Positions 1 to 9,350 of a stretch of 64,000 bases of DNA are shown piece by piece; the stretch's first letter is position 1, and each line of letters opens with the position of its first letter. The stretch spans positions 62,001 through 126,000 of the forward strand of contig NZ_JAEHFX010000008.1 in NCBI RefSeq assembly GCF_016623615.1, in the 5' to 3' direction. This DNA comes from Adhaeribacter terrigena (lineage in GTDB: Bacteria > Bacteroidota > Bacteroidia > Cytophagales > Hymenobacteraceae). The translations under genes and the position numbers were made by a program. The notes below the pieces were generated by a model. It had not been told where the DNA came from and did not search any database. It was given only the letters and a program-made list of their open reading frames with translations.

Positions 1-32
1 AAAAATAGTGAATTCCTATACAGAAAATAAGG

Positions 33-61
33 AAAACGGTAGGGGAAAGGCCTTAAAAAGT
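33..61 (-). repeat. 31-bp boundary element at the tetR 3' end
   Basis: Read on the minus strand it begins ACTTTTTAAGGCC and ends CCTACCGTTTT. The TAA stop of the TetR gene (53-55) lies inside its left arm, so the element forms the end of the coding region. Confidence 0.75.
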
Positions 62-664
62 ATTATCCGAGAAAAAAGCATCGGCAATCTGGCTGCCCGT
101 TTCGGTGCAAATGCCGCGCAGGTAATTCAGGAAAATATTCCGGAAAACTTCGCCCATATTGTAGCGGTGCTTGGGGAATAAATGGGTGTTGTGCATTACG
201 TTCAGCTGCTCGATAAGCACCTTGGTAACGATCTCGAGGTTAATGTCGTGGCGGAAGAGCTTCTGCCGGATGCCTTCGTTCAGAAGATCGTAGAACTGGT
301 AATAATAGTTGATCTGCAGGTGGCGCTGGTAGGTATTCCAGGCAGACGGGTAGAGGTACTGGATCTGAATAAAAAAGCCCGGATGCACATCTTTCACCTG
401 GTCGGCGCAGCTTTTAAACATCAGGATTATTTCTTCTACCGGATTCTGGGCCGCGGCCATCACTTCTGCCGGAAAAACGTCGGCAGCGTTCAGGCTATAT
501 TCTACAGCTTGGTGCACCAGATCTTCCTTGTCGCGGAAAACCTGCGGGAATGTTTGCTCGCTGATCTGCAACTGGGCGCAAATACGGCTCTCAGTCAGGT
601 CTTTAACGCCATTCTGATAAAACCAGGTAATTGCTTTGTCTAGTATCTCCGTTCTCACATCCAT
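53..664 (-). CDS. TetR/AcrR-family transcriptional regulator
   Basis: A 203-residue protein with the TetR layout: an N-terminal helix-turn-helix over about residues 5-50 (TEILDKAITWFYQNGVKD, then ISEQTFPQVFRDKEDLV), followed by an all-helical ligand-binding and dimerisation part with no diagnostic motif. The family represses nearby or distant genes and is released by small ligands. It starts at ATG 662-664, lies 89 bp downstream of the two carotenoid genes on the same strand, and could be co-transcribed with them. That it controls pigment synthesis is only a contextual guess. The stop codon is embedded in a boundary element. Confidence 0.85.
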   Translation of the reverse strand: MDVRTEILDKAITWFYQNGVKDLTESRICAQLQISEQTFPQVFRDKEDLVHQAVEYSLNAADVFPAEVMAAAQNPVEEIILMFKSCADQVKDVHPGFFIQIQYLYPSAWNTYQRHLQINYYYQFYDLLNEGIRQKLFRHDINLEIVTKVLIEQLNVMHNTHLFPKHRYNMGEVFRNIFLNYLRGICTETGSQIADAFFSDNTF

Positions 665-753
665 GCCTTGCGAGCATATTTTTCATAAAGCTACGCGAAA
701 AAAACGAACGACAACAGAGCCCGGGCCGGCAAAATGCGGGAAACTTGGAAAAT

Positions 754-1434
754 TTATTTATTCATAATATTTAGTGCAATAAAAAACAAGGCTTGCAGCC
801 CGAATACGAGCGGCGCCAGCGGGTTGGTTTTGGTAACGTTGCTTCGTTGAAAATAAAATTGTAAAATCAGCGAAAGCAGGAGCCAGCCGGCGTAATTCTG
901 CAACGGGATCTGGTGGTTCTGCCAGCTCCAGAAATCGAAACGCATGGCTACGGGTTCAATAAAATGATCGAGCAAAACCATAATACCGGCCGCAAGAATA
1001 GTTGCCAGCCAGGGTTTTTTAGTCCAATTCCGTACCGTTATGCCAATGCAGTAAACCAGCATCACCCAGTTCAGCCCAATAAGCAAAGGCACATTCCAGA
1101 GTTTAAAACCCAGCGCCTGGCCGTAAACATAATTCCCGAAGAGCAGGCCCGTATGTACGCCCAGCACTTCGGCCAGAAAACCTGCCAGAAAAGTAACCCA
1201 GGCAAAAAGAAAGAAGGCAGCGTTGAAGTTTTTATGGTTGAGGAAAAGCAGGGCATTGGTGAGCAGCAAGTGCAGCGGCGTTAAATTCTGGTACGTTTCC
1301 GACTGGCCGCTAAAAACCAGGCCCAAGAAACCTACGGCGTGAAAAATAACCAATATGGCCGCCGAAAACGCTAGCTTTTTATCGGTAAAAAGTCGGGAAG
1401 TAGAAACGGTTTTCAGGGTTTCAGCGGTAATCAT
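754..1434 (-). CDS. carotenoid biosynthesis membrane protein (DUF422 / CruF-like)
   Basis: A 226-residue polytopic membrane protein with about seven hydrophobic segments. It carries features I associate with the DUF422/CruF family: a conserved loop after TGLLFGNYVYG, the stretch NVPLLIGLNWVMLVY, and LLDHFIEPVAMRFDFW with a polar D/H/E cluster near the membrane. CruF proteins hydrate the 1,2 bond of acyclic psi-end groups in monocyclic carotenoids. The start codon overlaps the end of the upstream desaturase gene by 14 bp, so the two are translationally coupled, which fits successive steps at the same carotenoid end. The hydratase role is inferred from family and context. Confidence 0.8.
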   Translation of the reverse strand: MITAETLKTVSTSRLFTDKKLAFSAAILVIFHAVGFLGLVFSGQSETYQNLTPLHLLLTNALLFLNHKNFNAAFFLFAWVTFLAGFLAEVLGVHTGLLFGNYVYGQALGFKLWNVPLLIGLNWVMLVYCIGITVRNWTKKPWLATILAAGIMVLLDHFIEPVAMRFDFWSWQNHQIPLQNYAGWLLLSLILQFYFQRSNVTKTNPLAPLVFGLQALFFIALNIMNK

Positions 1435-2899
1435 TTTTTACGAGGTTGCTTACAATTTTGGCACTTAACAAACATAACGGAATGCCGCCTCCGGGGTGCA
1501 CACTGCCGCCGCAAAAATACAACCCTTTTACCTTGCGCTTAAAATTGGGGTGCCGCAAAAAAGCCGCCATGGCATTATTGGAACTGCTGCCGTATAAGGC
1601 GCCGCCCACCGAGCCGGTTTCGAGCTCGATGCCGCGCGGGTCCCAGGTTTTTTCGCAGGCCAGATGGTTTTGCAGGTCGGTTTTTAGGTGGCGGCTTAGC
1701 TTTTGAAGCACATGCTGGCGGGTTTCGGCAATTAGTTTATCCCAGTCCTGGCCTTCGTTGTGCGGCACGTTTACCATTACAAACCAGTTTTCGGCATTTT
1801 CGGGCGCATCGCTTTTGGTAAATTTCGAGGTAATGTTCACGTAAATGGTGGGATCCTGGGAAATGGTTTTATGTTTGAAAATATGCTCGAATTCCTTTTT
1901 ATAATCCTGGCTGAAGAAAATGTTGTGCAGGTGCAAATCCGGAAAGGTGCGGTTGATGCCCCAGTAAAAAATGAGCGCCGAGCTGCTGCGCGGCTGCCTT
2001 AACGTTTTTTCGGGGGCTTTTAAGGTTGGCAGAAGTTTCCGGTAAGTGGGCACCACATCCATATTGCTCACCACAGCATCGAATTGATAGGTTGCTTGGG
2101 CGGTGCGCAGGCCCGTTACTTTTTTGCGGTTTTCGGCCAGCGTTATTTCTTCAGCTTTTTCGTTGAACCGGAATTTTACGCCCAGTTCTACGGCCAGTTT
2201 ATGCAGACTTTTGGCAATGGAAATGATACCGTTTTCGGGGTAAAAAGCGCCGATATTATGCTCTAAATGCGGAATAATGTTGAGTGTGGCCGGGGCCTGG
2301 TAAGGGTCTGAACCATTGTAAGTGGCAAATCGGTCGAGCAATTGCACAAAGCGGGGATCTTCGAAATCCCGGGCATTGGTTTGGTGCATGGTTTTTCGCA
2401 GACCCAGCCGCGGCACGGCTGCCAAGGTTTTCAGAATATCGGGGCTGAAATAAGTAGAAAACTTGTGCAGGGATTTGTGCAGGAACGTGGACGAGGTGGC
2501 GTTGTATAATTGCGCGCTGCGTTTTAAAAACCACTTTACTTTTTTCTTCGGAATGCCCAGCGTTCTCTCTACTTCCTCCTGAAATTTATGCGGATCGTGG
2601 TAGGCGTGCAGCTCGGTGCCGTCGGCAAAATGGTATTTGGTAATGATTTCCAGGATCTGGTATCGGAAATAATCGGTTGGGAAGCGGCCGGCGGCGTAAA
2701 AAAGATCGTCTACCAGGTGTGGCATGGTGAACAGCGAAGGGCCTTTGTCAAACCGATAGCCCTCCATGCTGAACTCCGTCATTTTGCCGCCAAAAGTACT
2801 ATTGGCTTCAAAAACGGTGACTTCAAAATGCTGCAGTGCCAGCCGGATGGCCGTAGCCAGGCCTGCCACTCCGGAACCGATCACGGCGGCTGTTTTCAT
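1421..2899 (-). CDS. phytoene desaturase-family carotenoid oxidoreductase (CrtI/CrtD type)
   Basis: A 492-residue FAD enzyme. The N-terminal dinucleotide fold is VIGSGVAGLATAIRLA (GxGxxG at about residues 8-13), followed by an FGGKM motif and GYRFDKGPSLF. The C-terminal CrtI signature CGGSVHPGGGIPL begins near residue 463. It desaturates or isomerises carotenoid backbones at the membrane. Because it sits upstream of, and overlaps, a CruF-like gene, the CrtD activity (3,4-desaturation after 1-hydroxylation) is more likely than the first phytoene desaturation, but sequence reading alone cannot separate them. No crtB or cyclase is in the window. A boundary element lies 11 bp upstream of the start. 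Confidence 0.88.
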   Translation of the reverse strand: MKTAAVIGSGVAGLATAIRLALQHFEVTVFEANSTFGGKMTEFSMEGYRFDKGPSLFTMPHLVDDLFYAAGRFPTDYFRYQILEIITKYHFADGTELHAYHDPHKFQEEVERTLGIPKKKVKWFLKRSAQLYNATSSTFLHKSLHKFSTYFSPDILKTLAAVPRLGLRKTMHQTNARDFEDPRFVQLLDRFATYNGSDPYQAPATLNIIPHLEHNIGAFYPENGIISIAKSLHKLAVELGVKFRFNEKAEEITLAENRKKVTGLRTAQATYQFDAVVSNMDVVPTYRKLLPTLKAPEKTLRQPRSSSALIFYWGINRTFPDLHLHNIFFSQDYKKEFEHIFKHKTISQDPTIYVNITSKFTKSDAPENAENWFVMVNVPHNEGQDWDKLIAETRQHVLQKLSRHLKTDLQNHLACEKTWDPRGIELETGSVGGALYGSSSNNAMAAFLRHPNFKRKVKGLYFCGGSVHPGGGIPLCLLSAKIVSNLVKNDYR

Positions 2900-2909
2900 A
2901 AGAGATTAA

Positions 2910-2940
2910 TAGTTTTCAGTGCCCCAAGCATAGCGTTTGC
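2910..2940 (+). repeat. 31-bp boundary element upstream of the desaturase gene
   Basis: TAGTTTTCAGTGCCCC, then AAGCATAGCGTTTGC. It lies 11-41 bp upstream of the minus-strand desaturase start and points away from that gene's reading direction. Confidence 0.65.
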
Positions 2941-3222
2941 TTATCTGGTTAAACCGTTAAACAAGACAATATGTTTTGAAAAAAAAGCTGTGTCGGAAGT
3001 ATTCGTCTGGAAATGAATCCGTTGCGGCGTGCTTCCTCTTTTTTATCAAGCCGGAAAAAGGATCTCCCTGGCAGCTTGCTTCGGAACACAGATGTATCGA
3101 AGAACGGAAAACAAGATGAACAAGATATAAAAACGCTGGAATTTAGGGCCAAAAAACTAACCTCCAAACCATGGCGATTTAGCCCCTGAATTGTAAGGTT
3201 TAGAAAGATAAATAACCTGCCA
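2941..3222. other. intergenic stretch without a recognisable gene
   Basis: Together with the flanking repeats this forms a 514-bp gap between the SNF2 gene and the desaturase gene, both on the minus strand. A short open frame exists (2949-3299 minus), but it runs through the MITE-like repeat and resembles nothing I recognise. I see no RNA gene. Confidence 0.5.
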
Positions 3223-3363
3223 GTCATTCTGAGCTTGTCGAAGAACCTAACGGGTACTCCCATGGAATTTGAGCGAAGCAATAAATTCCTGCCGCTCAAA
3301 GGCTAAGATTAGTTTTCGTGCAGGTTCGGTTCGCGTTAATTCCCACGACAGGCTCAGGATGAC
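3223..3363. mobile_element. MITE-like palindromic repeat, copy 1 (141 bp)
   Basis: The ends form an inverted repeat: GTCATTCTGAGCTTGTCG at the left and CGACAGGCTCAGGATGAC at the right. The interior has a second imperfect inverted pair (GGAATTTGAGCGAAGC and, reversed, GCCGCTCAAA). The right half, reverse complemented, matches the left half of the copy at 11058-11234 through CGCG-ACCGAACC-GCA-GAAA-CTAA. No transposase is present, so movement would need help from elsewhere. Confidence 0.75.
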
Positions 3364-3413
3364 CTAATAAAATTCTGAAGTTGACGCCCGGAGGTTTAGC
3401 TCCGGGCTAAATC

Positions 3414-6344
3414 TTAGGAAAGCAGGTTCTCTATATCTTCTTTGGTTAAACTCTTGATCACGGTTTCATCCGTAGAAATAAGATCGGTTACCAGCTGAAT
3501 TTTCTTGCCTTGCAGCGCCAGGATCTTTTCTTCCACGGTATTTTTGGCAATGAATTTATAGGTGAAAACCGTGTTTTGCTGCCCGATGCGATGCGCGCGG
3601 TCTATGGCCTGGGCTTCTACGGCCGGGTTCCACCAAGGGTCCAGAATGAACACGTAATCTGCAGCCGTTAAATTCAACCCCACGCCGCCGGCTTTGAGGG
3701 AAATTAAGAATACCTGAATGCTTGTATCTTTCTGGAAACGGTCTACCTGCGCCTGCCGGTCTTTGGTGTTTCCATCGAGATACGTGTAGGAAATTTTCTT
3801 TTCGTTCAGCGCCTGCCGCACCAGGTCTAAGTGTTTTACGAACTGGCTGAAAATTAAAACTTTGTGCCCTTTAGCTACCACGTTGCGCGTCATCCGGATC
3901 ACTTCTTTCAGTTTACCGCTTTCGCCTTCGTAATTCGGGTCGGCCATGAACGGATGGTTGGCGATCTGCCGCAGTTTCATGAGACCCTGCAAAAGCATGA
4001 ACTGGCTTTTATTGGCGCCGTGCTCTTCAATGCTTTTCAGGATCTTATTGCGGTAATAGCTCTTGGTTTCTTCGTAAGCGTGTTCCTGTTCTTCGGTCAT
4101 CTGGCAGTAGGTGGTGTGCTCTACCTTGGCCGGAAGTTCGGTGGCAACCTGGCTTTTATGGCGACGCAGAATGAAGGGCTTGATAAGCGCGTGCAGTTTT
4201 TTGGTTTTTACTTCGTCCTTGTCTTTTTCGATCGGTTTTAAAAACTCGTTGCGGAAGAAATTTTGCGAACCCAAAAGCCCCGGATTAATGAAACTCATCT
4301 GGCTCCAAAGATCCATCGTGCTGTTTTCAACCGGCGTTCCGGTTAAGATCAGGCGGTGCCGTGATTTCAGTTCCCGTACCGAAAGTGAAGTATTGGAATT
4401 CGGGTTTTTAATGGCCTGCGATTCGTCGAGTATGATGTAATCGAAATAGTACTTTTTGAGCAATTCAGTATCCAGGCGCACAATGCCGTAGGAAGTCAGC
4501 ACCACGTCGTAATGCTTGAAAATGGAAACCGTTTTTTCGCGGTACGTGCCGGTGTAATTCAGAATGCGCAGGTTGGGCGTAAATTTCTGCGCTTCGTTCA
4601 GCCAGTTATAGATCAGCGAAGTAGGCATTACCAAAAGCGTGGCCGAATCGGCGCCGTTTTCTTTGCGGTGCTGCAGCATGGCCAGCGTTTGCACGGTTTT
4701 TCCAAGGCCCATGTCGTCGGCCAGGCAACCGCCAAACTTGTAATCTTTCACGAAATGCAGCCAGTTGTAACCCGCTTTCTGGTAAGGCCGGAGCGTGCCT
4801 TTAAAGCCTTCCGGCAGCGGTTTGTCTTCAATTTCCTCGAATTCGCGCAGTTTTTCCAGCTTCCGGGTCATGGTTACGGTAGCCAGGTTGCCGTTCTGCA
4901 GGTCGGTTATCAAAGCCAGGTGATGCTTCTTGATCGTGAGTTCTTCTTCGCCGTCGGAGAAAGCAAAAAGCTCGATGTACTGCGTAAACCATTCTTCGGG
5001 AATGATCACGATCTGGCCGTTAGGCAGGCGGTATTCGTTTTTGCGGTTCAGAATATAAGGCCGCAGCTTGATGAACGGGATCTCAAATTCGCCGAAACGC
5101 ACGGTGCCGTAAATATCGAACCAGTCGTTGTTTTCGGTAATGCCTACGTTCAAAGAAATTTCGCCGATAAAGTAATTTTTATTCGTCTGGTTGGCCTGTT
5201 CAATAATAAAACCCTGTTTCTCGAGTTCTTGGGCGTGTTGGTTCAGCCAGCTGAAAGCCAGTGATTTATCCAGCACCGCTTTGCCGTTTTTTACTTCCAG
5301 TTCGCGGTCGGAGAGTTTTTTCAGGAATTCCTTTTCGTGGCTTACGTCGCGGATCAGGCGGTGGAAAATGTAGGAATCCTGGGTTTTTTCGATGTTTACG
5401 CTGATGCGCTTCGGTTCGTGATTCACAACGGTATACTTTCCGTACTGAAAAGCCAGGTTGAACAGGATCTTTTCGGAAAGCGCTTTTTTATCGGCGCCGT
5501 TTTTACCCTGGAACATATCTTTGGCCGGCACGCCGGAGCTTACTTCGGTAAACGTTAAGTGCGGCTGCGGTTCGTACCGTTCCGATTTTATTTCAAAACC
5601 CTTCGCATAAACATCAAACGATTCTACCAGCGGCGCTACAAATTTGGTGAAGTAGGTTTCTTCTACTTTGCGCGGAATTACAATGAAATTTTTGCGCAGA
5701 AACGGCTGTAGTTTTTTGCCATCTACTTCTTTTTCAAAAGAATAGAGTTTGTCTTCGAGCAAAAGCCAGGCCGGTTCGTTGCAGATCAAAGCGGCATCTT
5801 TATACTGAAAATCGAGTTTCTGGCCGTTGTGTTTTATGGTGGGGAAATAGTGCGTGTTTTCTTCGTTTCGCCGGAAATGGAAAAGCACGGTCGCTTTTTC
5901 GCCGGCCATTTCAATTTCTTTCCAGGTCGGTTCGCCGTCCTTGCCCATTATAAAAACCTTCTTGTTTGCCAGCAAAGCCAGTATTTTGGCCATGCGGGTT
6001 TCCACGTAGCTTTTAATGTTTTCCTGCAGGTCTTTGTCGCCTTTTTCGGGGTCGAAGGTTTTGAGGAAGAAATCGGTAAGGGTTAATTTTTTGGTGCTGA
6101 AACGCTTGTAAACCGCATCCTGCTGGATCTGGTCCATGAGGGCCACGAGCTTAAAATCGGTAGCGTCGAGACGCGAAGCGAATTCGTCGGCGTTTTTGGC
6201 CGAAATATTCTGGTGCTGCAGCGTGAGATGGTTGCGGGAGTTTACCTGAACAACAAACGACTCGAATAAGTAACCTAAATACTCGTGCTCAAAAAGCGAA
6301 TAAACTGCCTGAAACGGCTGTGTTGTAAAAACCTTCATCCCCAA
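3414..6344 (-). CDS. SNF2-family DEAD/DEAH-box helicase-like ATPase
   Basis: A 976-residue protein with an N-terminal half of about 530 residues without a clear catalytic motif, then a complete SNF2 ATPase. Walker A is DDMGLGKT near residue 545, motif II is DESQ near 640 (a DEAH/DEAQ variant), motif III is LTGTPVENS, motif V is SLKAGGVGLNLTAAD, and motif VI is QAIDRAHRIGQ. Such proteins translocate on double-stranded DNA and remodel protein-DNA complexes, for example RNA polymerase in the RapA branch. The gene stands alone, bounded by repeats on both sides. Start could be Met1 or Met3 (6338). I see no nuclease domain and no neighbouring methylase or restriction gene, so a defence role is not supported. 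Confidence 0.9.
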   Translation of the reverse strand: MGMKVFTTQPFQAVYSLFEHEYLGYLFESFVVQVNSRNHLTLQHQNISAKNADEFASRLDATDFKLVALMDQIQQDAVYKRFSTKKLTLTDFFLKTFDPEKGDKDLQENIKSYVETRMAKILALLANKKVFIMGKDGEPTWKEIEMAGEKATVLFHFRRNEENTHYFPTIKHNGQKLDFQYKDAALICNEPAWLLLEDKLYSFEKEVDGKKLQPFLRKNFIVIPRKVEETYFTKFVAPLVESFDVYAKGFEIKSERYEPQPHLTFTEVSSGVPAKDMFQGKNGADKKALSEKILFNLAFQYGKYTVVNHEPKRISVNIEKTQDSYIFHRLIRDVSHEKEFLKKLSDRELEVKNGKAVLDKSLAFSWLNQHAQELEKQGFIIEQANQTNKNYFIGEISLNVGITENNDWFDIYGTVRFGEFEIPFIKLRPYILNRKNEYRLPNGQIVIIPEEWFTQYIELFAFSDGEEELTIKKHHLALITDLQNGNLATVTMTRKLEKLREFEEIEDKPLPEGFKGTLRPYQKAGYNWLHFVKDYKFGGCLADDMGLGKTVQTLAMLQHRKENGADSATLLVMPTSLIYNWLNEAQKFTPNLRILNYTGTYREKTVSIFKHYDVVLTSYGIVRLDTELLKKYYFDYIILDESQAIKNPNSNTSLSVRELKSRHRLILTGTPVENSTMDLWSQMSFINPGLLGSQNFFRNEFLKPIEKDKDEVKTKKLHALIKPFILRRHKSQVATELPAKVEHTTYCQMTEEQEHAYEETKSYYRNKILKSIEEHGANKSQFMLLQGLMKLRQIANHPFMADPNYEGESGKLKEVIRMTRNVVAKGHKVLIFSQFVKHLDLVRQALNEKKISYTYLDGNTKDRQAQVDRFQKDTSIQVFLISLKAGGVGLNLTAADYVFILDPWWNPAVEAQAIDRAHRIGQQNTVFTYKFIAKNTVEEKILALQGKKIQLVTDLISTDETVIKSLTKEDIENLLS

Positions 6345-6450
6345 ACGCTATATCGGACTTTAAAGATAGCTCTTTTTGGTAAAAGCGCAGAAGTTTTGGG
6401 TGAATATTTTGGTTTTCAGCAAGGAGTTTCGCTTGTTTTTCGCGGGTTTT

Positions 6451-6602
6451 GACTTTTTCCCGGAAAAAGCATAGCGTTTTGCTAATCCCGCTTATGGCCG
6501 GCAAAATTATGCGCAGAAAACCGCTATGCTTTTCGGCGGAAAAAGTGCCCGGTATCTGGCATTCCGGCATACAAAAACGGTAGGTTTCCGCGTTAAAAAA
6601 GT
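6451..6602. repeat. cluster of three boundary elements
   Basis: Three copies fill most of the 355-bp divergent gap between the helicase and the TonB-type receptor. One is in + orientation at 6451-6483 (GACTTTTTCCCGG, AAAAAGCATAGCGTTTT). Two are in minus orientation at 6515-6546 (AAAACCGCTATGCTTTT) and 6573-6602 (AAAAACGGTAGGTTTCC). The first two form an inverted pair about 31 bp apart that could fold into a long cruciform. No gene is seen here. Confidence 0.75.
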
Positions 6603-6625
6603 GTGTCTGCGGAAAAGTGCAATAA

Positions 6626-6650
6626 TTGGTTGTTATTTATTTTACCTTTG
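6626..6650 (+). promoter_or_regulatory. possible promoter of the outer-membrane receptor gene
   Basis: TACCTTTG at 6643-6650 fits the Bacteroidota -7 box TAnnTTTG. A TTG at 6626-6628 is the nearest -33 candidate, but its 14-bp spacing is shorter than usual, so only the -7 box is well supported. Confidence 0.4.
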
Positions 6651-6699
6651 TATTTTGTAAGTAGCTTCTCCCGGAATCAGCCGCTTTTTTGCCCGAACT

Positions 6700-9129
6700 A
6701 TGAAATATATTTTTTTGCTGCTGGCTTCGCTGGCTGTTTATTTTCCTGCTTTTTCGCAAAGTAATTCCGGCGTAATTAAAGGCGCTGTATCGGATTCGGT
6801 AAAAGTAGCGGCGCTTAGTTTTGTAACCGTCAGCCTGCGCGAAACGGGCCAGACCACCTTCCTGAAAAGCACTTATACCGACGAAAAAGGCACTTTCCAG
6901 TTCACCGGATTAGCTTTTAAGCCTTACGAAGTGGTGATTTCTTACGTAGGTTTTAAGCCGGTAATTATTAAAACCGAAAATCTTTCCGCCGGAAATGCCC
7001 TCGTAAATTTGCCGGCCATAAAGTTGCAACCCGATGCGCGGCAATTGAAAGAAGTGGAAATTACCACCCAGAAAATGCTGATTACGCAGGATATTGACAA
7101 GATCAGTTACGATGTGGAAGCCGACCCCGAAAGCAAAACCGAGACCGTGCTGGATATGCTCCGGAAAGTGCCCATGGTAACCGTAGACGGCGACGATAAT
7201 ATTCAATTGAAAGGCAGCAGCAGTTACCGCGTTTTAATAAACGGCAAAACGTCCGCACTTTTTGTGCAGAACCCCAAAGACGTTCTGAAAAGCATGCCGG
7301 CCAGCAGCATAAAAAAAATTGAAGTGCTTACCAATCCGCCGGCCAAGTACGAGGCCGAAGGCGTGGGCGGGATCATTAATATTATTACCAATAAAGATAA
7401 TCCGGGCGGCTACAACGGTTCGGTAACCGCTGGTTTGCGGACGCCAACCGGCTATAACGGCGGCGCATATTTAACGGTAAAAACGGGCAAGTTCGGTTTC
7501 TCAGGCAATGTAGGAGCCAATACCTGGCAATCGCCGGAAAATTCCAGTTTGTTTGTTCGCCGCGAAACCAATGGCCGGAATCTTACTCAGAACGGCATTG
7601 GAAAAAACAATGGCAATTATCATTACGGAAGCGGTCAGCTGAGCTTTGAGCTCGATTCGTTGAATTTGTTTACCGGTAGTTTCAGTTTTTTTGGCGGTGG
7701 AAACGATATTGAAGCCTCGCTGAACGTTTTATCCGATTCCCTTAGTATTCCGGTTCAACAATATTTGCGCAGCAATACGCAGGAAGAAAGCTGGAAAGGC
7801 AACGATATAAGCCTCGATTACCAGCGCAGTTTCCGCAAAAATGAAGAGCAGGTTTTTACGCTTTCCTATAAATACAGCACCAACGGCAACGGCGATTTTT
7901 CTGATTTCAACTTTGTGCCGCTGCTGAATTACGAAGCCCAGACCGGTAAAACCAGCAACGACAGCAAAGAATCCGAACATACCGTTCAGGCCGATTATGT
8001 ACAGCCGTTCGGCGAAAACACCTGGGAAGTTGGCCTGAAAACCATTTCGCGCTTAAACCAGAGCTCTTATTTTTATGCATTGCAGGATCCGGATAATGGG
8101 GTTTTTGTACCAGATCCGGCCCAGAGCAACGATTTTGATTATCGCCAGGATGTTTTGGCCGGCTACACTTCGGTAAGCCTGAAAGTGAAAGACTGGGGTT
8201 TACGGGCGGGGGCAAGGCTGGAAGAAACGCGGGTAGATGCTACTTTCAAAACTTCCGATACCGCTGCCAGGCAAGATTATTTCAACCTGATTCCTTCGGT
8301 GGCGGTTTCGCGCAAGCTGAAAGAAATGCAGGACCTGAAACTGAGTTATACCCAGCGCCTGGAGCGGCCCGGTTTGTGGTTTCTGAACCCCTACATAAAC
8401 CGCCTCGATCCGAAAAATATTTCCTTTGGTAACCCCGGCCTGGAAGCTACCACGAGCCACGCATTTGAGTTGGCGCACAGCGCTTTCGTGAAAAATTCTT
8501 CGCTCAATTCGAGCTTGTTCTATAATTTCACCAACAACGCCATTCAGGAAGTCACCACCTTGCGCGGCGATACGTCTATTACCACTTATGCCAATATCGG
8601 GAAAGAACAGAATGTAGGCATTAGCTTAAACGGCAACCTGAACCTGACCAAAAAACTGAACCTGAACCTGAATACCTCCCTGAATTACGTATTTCTGAAA
8701 GGCGCACTAAACGGGAAAACGGTAAGCAACGAAGGTTTTGCCGGCAGTGCCTTTGGTTCTACGGGTTATAAATTTGAAAAGAACTGGAAACTGAATGCGA
8801 GCGGTGGGTTTTCTTCGCGCTGGGTGCAGTTGCAGGGCCGTTCCGGCGGTTATTTTCATTCCAACCTCATGGTTACCAAAACCTTCCTGAAAAACGACAA
8901 AGCTACTATTTCCCTTTCTGTGAATAACCCGTTTCAGAAAACGCGCCGCTGGATAAACGAAGTGAACGATCCGCGGTTTTATCAGCGTCAGGAATCGGAG
9001 TTTATTATCCGTAGGGTGGGGCTTGCGTTTACTTATAAATTTGGCGAGCTGAAAGGCGGTATAGCGCAGAAAAAACGCGGCATTGAGAATGATGATGTGA
9101 AAGGTGGTAAGAGCGGTGGTGGAAATTAA
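6700..9129 (+). CDS. TonB-dependent-receptor-like outer membrane beta-barrel protein
   Basis: An 809-residue protein. Signal peptide MKYIFLLLASLAVYFPAFSQ is followed by a carboxypeptidase-regulatory-like domain (about residues 25-110: GVIKGAVSDS, DEKGTFQFTGL, SYVGFKPV). Then comes a plug-like region (about 125-240: VLDMLRKVPMVTVDGDDNIQLKGSSSY split over the segment, IEVLTNPPAKYEAEGVGGIINIIT) and a long barrel. The pattern matches the Bacteroidota barrel family often annotated as outer membrane beta-barrel, related to TonB receptors but without an obvious TonB box. Substrate unknown. It is a single gene. The low-complexity tail (GGIAQKKRG, VKGGKSGGGN) is not a T9SS sorting domain. Confidence 0.88.
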   Translation: MKYIFLLLASLAVYFPAFSQSNSGVIKGAVSDSVKVAALSFVTVSLRETGQTTFLKSTYTDEKGTFQFTGLAFKPYEVVISYVGFKPVIIKTENLSAGNALVNLPAIKLQPDARQLKEVEITTQKMLITQDIDKISYDVEADPESKTETVLDMLRKVPMVTVDGDDNIQLKGSSSYRVLINGKTSALFVQNPKDVLKSMPASSIKKIEVLTNPPAKYEAEGVGGIINIITNKDNPGGYNGSVTAGLRTPTGYNGGAYLTVKTGKFGFSGNVGANTWQSPENSSLFVRRETNGRNLTQNGIGKNNGNYHYGSGQLSFELDSLNLFTGSFSFFGGGNDIEASLNVLSDSLSIPVQQYLRSNTQEESWKGNDISLDYQRSFRKNEEQVFTLSYKYSTNGNGDFSDFNFVPLLNYEAQTGKTSNDSKESEHTVQADYVQPFGENTWEVGLKTISRLNQSSYFYALQDPDNGVFVPDPAQSNDFDYRQDVLAGYTSVSLKVKDWGLRAGARLEETRVDATFKTSDTAARQDYFNLIPSVAVSRKLKEMQDLKLSYTQRLERPGLWFLNPYINRLDPKNISFGNPGLEATTSHAFELAHSAFVKNSSLNSSLFYNFTNNAIQEVTTLRGDTSITTYANIGKEQNVGISLNGNLNLTKKLNLNLNTSLNYVFLKGALNGKTVSNEGFAGSAFGSTGYKFEKNWKLNASGGFSSRWVQLQGRSGGYFHSNLMVTKTFLKNDKATISLSVNNPFQKTRRWINEVNDPRFYQRQESEFIIRRVGLAFTYKFGELKGGIAQKKRGIENDDVKGGKSGGGN

Positions 9130-9178
9130 TGGTGTTTTGGAATCGCTGATTTTAAAGGGATTTTTTGGATTTCAAGGA

Positions 9179-9297
9179 GTTTTTTGATTTGAAAGTATAG
9201 CGTTTTTTTGTAGTCATCCCGACGTTAGAAGGGATCTATTTAAGCTGATAAGTAAGTTTGTTTTTGACTTTTGAAGCTCAAAACGATACGGTTTTTA
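9179..9297 (+). repeat. two boundary elements at the start of composite repeat A
   Basis: The first copy (9179-9209) ends GAAAGTATAGCGTTTTTTT. The second (9266-9297) is degenerate (ACTTTTGAAGCTC, then AAAACGATACGGTTTTTA). Between them lies GTCATCCCGACGTTAGAAGG-GATCTATTTAAGCT, which recurs in composite repeat B. Confidence 0.6.
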
Positions 9298-9350
9298 TAG
9301 TCTGCTTTCTACTTTTAACCTGCAACCTTTTACTTTCAATTAAACTTTTT

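Noticed and set aside
2949-3299. 116-codon open frame upstream of the desaturase gene
   Set aside because: Overlaps the MITE-like palindrome and has no recognisable domain.
3414-6344. SNF2 helicase as part of a DISARM-like or other defence island
   Set aside because: No methylase, nuclease or other defence gene nearby; neighbours are pigment and receptor genes.
6289-6570. 93-codon minus-strand frame upstream of the SNF2 gene
   Set aside because: Overlaps the helicase start and two boundary elements; composition is that of non-coding DNA.
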